Assembly (NCBI GenBank): GCA_037178855.1
Contig: JASJZC010000007.1
Coordinates: 6,324,001 to 6,388,000, forward strand
Length of the DNA: 64,000 bases
Origin: Oscheius sp. JU75
Lineage: Eukaryota > Nematoda > Chromadorea > Rhabditida > Rhabditidae
Direction of reading: 5' to 3'
Each line of letters begins with the position of its first letter. The first letter of the stretch is position 1. Shown one piece after another: positions 58,541 through 64,000 of the stretch. Both the position numbers and the translations under genes were made by a program. The notes below the pieces were generated by a model that saw only the letters and a list, made by a program, of their open reading frames with translations, had not been told where the DNA came from and searched no databases.

Positions 58541-59837
58541 TTTCTGAAAGAGCCGGATTAAAACAGTAATGAGTGATGCTAAAAGATATTGGAGACTATT
58601 GAAGACTGGCGCGCAGCTTATAGGCAGATGGATCCGTGCCCGCCCCCAGTTGTCCTCGAGAATACAAAATGTCCTTACTACCTTGGCCTGAAGAAAAGCC
58701 AGATCTTCGTCTACAGAGCCGAAAGTGGCCTCATCCAGTGGATGTGCCCGCTTCAGTATGTCCAGGTAGGGGAGACTACGTGGCCTCCGAGATATTCCTG
58801 AAAACTCCGCGTTACTAGGTAGCAGGTGATTCAGTTGGATGAATAAAAGGTTGTCAGAATAAAATTCAAGTCTGAAACAGCTAAATAATGCATAACATTG
58901 CTCAATGGGCCACTGGCAGGACACGGCTTAAAAGGGTCAGACTAGAAGAAAGCTCATATTGTACCAGCTAATACGTTTTGAGGCAAAAAAATGAGGTCTC
59001 CTAATCGAAAATTGAAACGAAGCACTTTGAAGAGCAGATGTTTGAAAGCAGACATCTCAACGCTGGCTTCCTCCAACAAAGACTACAAGCAGAAATTGAC
59101 GTTTGTTAGAGAACAGACGGAGGAAATATGGGTGTGTCTAATGAAAAAGAAGAAGACATAACGAGCAGATATGTGTGTGCTCGTCTTGGCCAAGAAGGTA
59201 ATGAATTGAGCTCGCATTTCTCCAGGGAACTGTGCCGTAATTAACAAAGAAAAGCAATTAAGAACTAGACAGAAAATACACCCTGCACTAGATATTCTTA
59301 GGTGATAACCACCTCTATTTCGACGTTTTCACAGGCTCCAATCTCTCCTCACCTACGAACAGCCGAAGTGTCGACGAATCTACGGTAGGCGTATTTTAAA
59401 TTAGCGAAATCGTAGAAACAAAAACAGGCAGCTGAGAGCAGTGGTACACCTGCAATAGGAACGGGCCTGATTGACACCTAGTGCCACTGTTCACAAGGGC
59501 GTACATTCAAATTGACAAATGAACGAAACTCCGAGATTTAGCCAAGAAAGTGGGTAACTTTCAACTGGATAAGGAATGAGCGTCTAGCTCGAAAAATTGG
59601 CCGTCAGTTAGGAGTCATGTTTAGAAGGCCGCTTACATGCATTTTCGATGAAGTGACAATTTCCTACCTCATCCGTCAAATAATTTAACGCCGATGAAAA
59701 TGATCAAAGTCATATAGCAAAAGGTGATGAGGCTCAGTTGGGCAGCTAAACCAATGTACTGATATTTGATACGGGTAGGCACGATCATAAATAAACTTTG
59801 GAGAGACAGTAAACGCGAGATGGGACAGTACATTTTT

Positions 59838-59859
59838 GAGAGAGAGAGAGAGAGAGAGA
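59838..59859. repeat. (GA)n microsatellite
   Basis: Eleven or so uninterrupted GA dinucleotides. Confidence 0.9.
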
Positions 59860-60192
59860 CAATAAGTTGGGCATTGAAGAGCTCTTGTCGAATGCACTCA
59901 GCTGGAAGTCAGAACCACCAGAACTGCTAATTCACAGCGGCAGCACTCGAAAATTTTCGAATTATTGCATTAGGCTAGACTCTTCAGATTCGGAAAACAT
60001 ATGAAACAGAATGACTGATTTTCATTCAAACAGACTATAGAGGGCTTAACATAATCTCGTTACACCCAGACAAGAGACCTTTTTCAAAGGCTGCAAGCAG
60101 TGGGGATCATGGGATTTGTAGAGAGTTACGAGAGCCATCAATTGTTGTAAAAGATCTAGGATCGAATCGTATTTCGGGCGTTCCGCTCTCTT

Positions 60193-60216
60193 GGGGGCCA
60201 GCTGTGCTTGGCCCCC
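60193..60216. repeat. 8-bp inverted repeat with nested outer arms
   Basis: GGGGGCCA (60193-60200) pairs with TGGCCCCC (60209-60216). Outer TTCCG (60181-60185) can pair with CGGAA (60222-60226), with an asymmetric bulge. A possible structured RNA or chance GC palindrome. Confidence 0.4.
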
Positions 60217-63200
60217 GGAAACGGAAACTGTTTTCTAATTTCACAGAGACAGAGATTAGATAGACATCTGTATCAGGCGACAATATCATTCATAGATTTC
60301 AATCTTATGGCTTCGTTCAAGGGGAGTAGGATTAACGTTTCTCAATAAGTAAAATCTTGTCAAAACACATGATGTTTTGGTTTCGTATGGTTACGCGCTA
60401 CGCCACACGAGTAACACGAGTCTTTTAACTGTACAGGTTACAATTCTCCAGTAGTCCGAAAACAAGCTTTGCAGTTCCTGGTGTACGTTCTAGTCGTACC
60501 AAAGAGTCCAGTGCCCCATTTAGCGGCGTTCATTTGCAGATGTTGTTAGCAAGTTTTACTCATTACAAACCACAATGACGTTTTCTGTTCTAGCAAGTAC
60601 AGCTGCTGTCCGCGTCTGATTCCTAAGCCGTTTCCATTTAGAGAGGTTGACGTCCAATGAAGACATTGCTTTCGGCCACCACCCACACCGTTCTCATTTG
60701 CTTAGGCCTGTTCCACCTGGCTCCCAGCACCCGGTTACACAAAGCCCAAAAACCGGCAATTGATCGATGCTGTTGGTAAACAAGGCGATTCCACCAATAC
60801 CTGGACACGGGGGTGAACACTAAACAGCTGCTGCCGCGGAAGCATCAGAATTTTTGCAAGGGGCTGTTGAAGTGAAAAGTGGCACCCATCTCAGTAGCGA
60901 TCTAGACATTGACATCAGGCGACAAGCTAGAAAGTTATCCCCGAAAATGAACTTGTAAGCTCGATTAAATGAGCTCGACCCCTGCAATAGATCTTTGTCG
61001 GCAAATAGCATTTTCTCGTCTGGCAGGACGCGGCCTTCCTGCGACAAATGTTCTTCTTATGCTTATCTTTTGGGTTTTCACTTGCATTGCTAAGTTTCAT
61101 GAGACCTACCGTTGATGGTCCATTCTGTCTGTGTGTTGTTAGTTACTGATCCGACTGAAGCAGATGACTCTAGAAAATGGTCTGTGATCCAAAACATCCT
61201 TCTGTTCTTTGTGTCTAAACTAATTTCCTGCTTTCAATCTCATAAATCCTGTGAGAACATACTTGAAATTAATGGGAATAGTTTGACTATCTCGTGATAT
61301 ATGAGAGTCCACAAAGAACGAGCACTCATGAAATGCGATTCGTGTGCTTTCGAAAACTTTTTGAGTAATCGTGTCATTCCATTTAAGGAAAATGAGATTT
61401 GTGTTGTTTGCTTGGTAGCAATATTGCGCAGCGATCTCGAATTAATCGCCTCCACCGTCTTATAAGTTCATTGTTTGCCACAATGCCTCGAGGCATCGAT
61501 AGCGTCATTGCCCTTCGGATTTTTTTAGTTTCTAATGTATGATATTTCGACCGAGATGTTTAAAAGTCACATTACTGTTTAAGTTAATTCTGGATATGAA
61601 TAATAGGCTAATCTTAACATCCCATCACCGACACACTTGGAATTAACTTGAATGACAAACTAAAAACATTCGATCTTCTGAGTAGGAGTGTTTATCGTTG
61701 TCTTGCTTCAGTCTTACATATAAGTGTGCATATGAGCTTTGAGATTGTTGAGCTTTACTTTGAGTTATGCGCCATGGGACGATACATGTTCTATGTTGAA
61801 TTACTTATATTTCCCATTATCGCGTTCTGGGACTTCCGTTATTCATCTTTTGAACAAGTGCAATATGTTAAATTTTTCCATCTCTTTAACTCTGTAACAA
61901 CACCTGGAGCTACTAGTGAACTCTGTACTCTTTTCTTCTAGATAAATGATAAACTCGACGACGTTTCAGATCATCGTGCCGAAAGCCATTCAGCTTTTGG
62001 TAAAGTTCGTTCAGACTACATGTAAAGTACGGTAATGGTTAGCTTTATAGCTGTAACTTTGAGCCAATCTTTTTCGTGTAACTTATTCCAATATAATCGT
62101 TGCAGTATCTTTGAAGAGTAGCAGAAGAGTTGTTCCAACAGAGAATATTTCTTATGCTGCGTTCTTTCGAGGGTCTGCTCGAATGCTCTTATGGAGGACA
62201 AAAAGCTGATTCACGTAAACGACAGGATATCGCAAAAAGTGCCATAAGGCTATAATAGTAACTCTGAGCTTTGTAGCCATCATTTGAGGGTTAGGCGCCA
62301 ATCTTTAGGAGAGATTATACTGGCCGTTTGTACTTGACCTACCCGACTCTTTAATGGTCAGCTCCTGCATCAGTCCATCAGAGAACATGATCCCAAACCA
62401 ATTACAGAGCGAGTGTCAAATTATCACGCATTTCTATGTCTTTCGTTAGACCTTAGAGCTTCCTTTTGCGTCTCATTTACGCTGCAAACTTCTAAGCGTA
62501 GATTTCCCGTTTCCCAAGCTGAACATTGTACACTGTTTTGTACATTATTCATTGAAAACTTTCTCATCAGTACCGGTTGTTTTGCGCCGGGTATCTTGAT
62601 TGCTCATTAGGCTCATTGGTACACTAAAGACTATTGAATATCCCCAGTACCACTTCCAGAGCTTTTGTTTAGAGATTATGGTGTTCTTTCTAATCAAACC
62701 CATATTGTCTGATTCGAGGATCGAAGGTTCCCGACAGAAAGTAATCATTTCAATTGACACCCTCGCCCTATAAAAAGATAATGGAATAGGTAGAGTTTCA
62801 ATACCTTTGTAATTAGAAAAGGTTCGGCAAACGATCCCATGCTAGAAACTTGTGCATTTGTACACGTTGAAACTAGAGGTTCCCCGGTTTTTTATTCTTC
62901 ACATGATATGGGATTCTGTGACGAAGAACAGCTATACTCCATTAAATCATGTGTGAACCACGCTGGGTGTAATCCAAGCCGGACAAGGGTAAATTCTGCT
63001 CTGACATGCATTATTCACCCCGAACCTAAGTAACACGGTTTTTCATTCCAGAAGAGGAATTTTTTGCTTTCTCATCTCTTTCCCGGAACCTTGGGAATGC
63101 TTGTTGGTTTAATTGTGAGCGGAGGGACAAACGATTCCTACAAAACAAGCGTGAGGGTGCGTCTGGAGGAGGCTCCGAGTAAACAAGCGCCGGAAAATCT

Positions 63201-64000
63201 TTGTTTCTCCCTGCTTTTTTCACACGAATTCACACGAAAACAGGCTCATTCGGTTAGAAGATAATAAGGAAATTTTCGGCGGTTCTAGCCTTCCCTTCGA
63301 GCAAATAGAAACTCGCGGTCATTTGACTCGCCGATGAGACGAGACAAGAACATTGCGCACGGAACATGGCTCAACTACGTGGAGTGCCCTCTTTACACTT
63401 TTTGTACATTGATCTCCGATCCATTGGTAACAAACTGTCGGCATCGTATTACGATCTCTTGGCACCTCAGACTCCTCATTATTGATTTCAGCCCTATTTC
63501 TGTTGGTAATCTCAGCCTGACCTTGTGAAATTTGTGGCTATATTTATGGAACCCGACATTAGAGACTCTAATGGCTCGAAACGTTCATATTCTTTTATGG
63601 TGTTTTTCATCTTCCTCATATCCTCATCTCTTTCCATCAACTATATTGGTCTGAAAGTGAGAGCTTTCAACATTTTCACTGATCCGTGCGACATCCTCCT
63701 CTGCAAACTAAGATGTCATCATCGGAAGGGGCAATTATGACTGAAGGCCTATTCCAATTCATCTTACCTTTCCTACCCCGAGTCCTATAATATAATAGGT
63801 TAGGTCTTTTAAACCCTGTTCAATGAACCCAATTCTTCTTACCCGAAAAATATCCGATTCTTGATAGGCGAGTAGTTTTTTTAACCGGAATGTCATGCTG
63901 TCACGGTTTGCCGAATTTAGACAAGTACTGAATGCGAACTAACAGATATTTACCGCCCTCAAAAAAGTGCGTAGACGTACAGGTGAATTTGTTCTTTTTC

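Larger units (their letters stand above)
58541..64000. other. 5.4-kb region without supported genes
   Basis: No exon chain found on either strand. Open frames up to 97 codons (61648-61941, 62839-63033) lack domains. It contains a (GA)n microsatellite (59838-59859) and a small hairpin (60193-60216), listed separately. Upstream promoter sequence of the TIAR-like gene probably lies at its start. Confidence 0.5.

Noticed and set aside
60820-61047. 75-codon minus-strand frame
   Set aside because: No family resemblance and no flanking exons; probably chance.
1-64000. tRNA, rRNA and CRISPR signals
   Set aside because: I looked for T-loop patterns such as GGTTCGAATCC on both strands and for regularly spaced repeats and saw none that held up; a tRNAscan or Rfam search would be decisive.

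Overview
The window is eukaryotic and almost certainly from a nematode, probably order Rhabditida. The signs are many genes broken by very short introns (mostly about 35-50 bp), near-uniform TTTTCAG-type acceptors, compact 3' ends with AATAAA a few bases after the stop, and a gene set that maps one-to-one onto known nematode genes. There are no operon-style bacterial signals, phage genes or CRISPR arrays. Exon structures were built by eye from reading-frame continuity, splice consensus and protein family conservation, so single exon ends may be off even where the gene is certain.

Layout. 0-9 kb: 3' end of a coiled-coil gene (+), two weak minus-strand exons, a secreted and catalytically dead M1 aminopeptidase-like protein (+), a kinase with two N-terminal Neuralized repeats (+), and a small minus-strand exon. 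9.8-11.7 kb: cysteine dioxygenase (+). 14.7-16.3 kb: an IL-17-type cytokine (+). 20.2-26 kb: a class A GPCR (+), choline/ethanolamine phosphotransferase (+) and a new-looking RxW-amide neuropeptide precursor (-). 27-29 kb: a UDP-glucuronosyltransferase (-). 30.2-38 kb: an E78/SEX-1-class nuclear receptor (+), a small unknown gene (+) and nucleobindin (-). 41.3-50.6 kb: the membrane-tethered transcription factor MYRF (+), with a complete tandem-arrestin gene nested antisense in one intron. 51-58.5 kb (all minus): an NCS/KChIP-like calcium sensor, a CAP-domain protein, an uncharacterised secreted protein and a TIA-1/TIAR-like RNA-binding protein. 58.6-64 kb: no gene supported.

From memory, sex-1 and nucb-1 are neighbours on the C. 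elegans X chromosome, and cdo-1, ilc-17.1, a cept gene and a tiar gene are also X-linked there. The window therefore looks like a piece of the ancestral nematode X element (inference).

The most unusual items are the Neuralized-Neuralized-kinase architecture, the RxW-amide precursor, the IL-17 gene, and the arrestin gene whose ends lie almost on the splice sites of its MYRF host intron.
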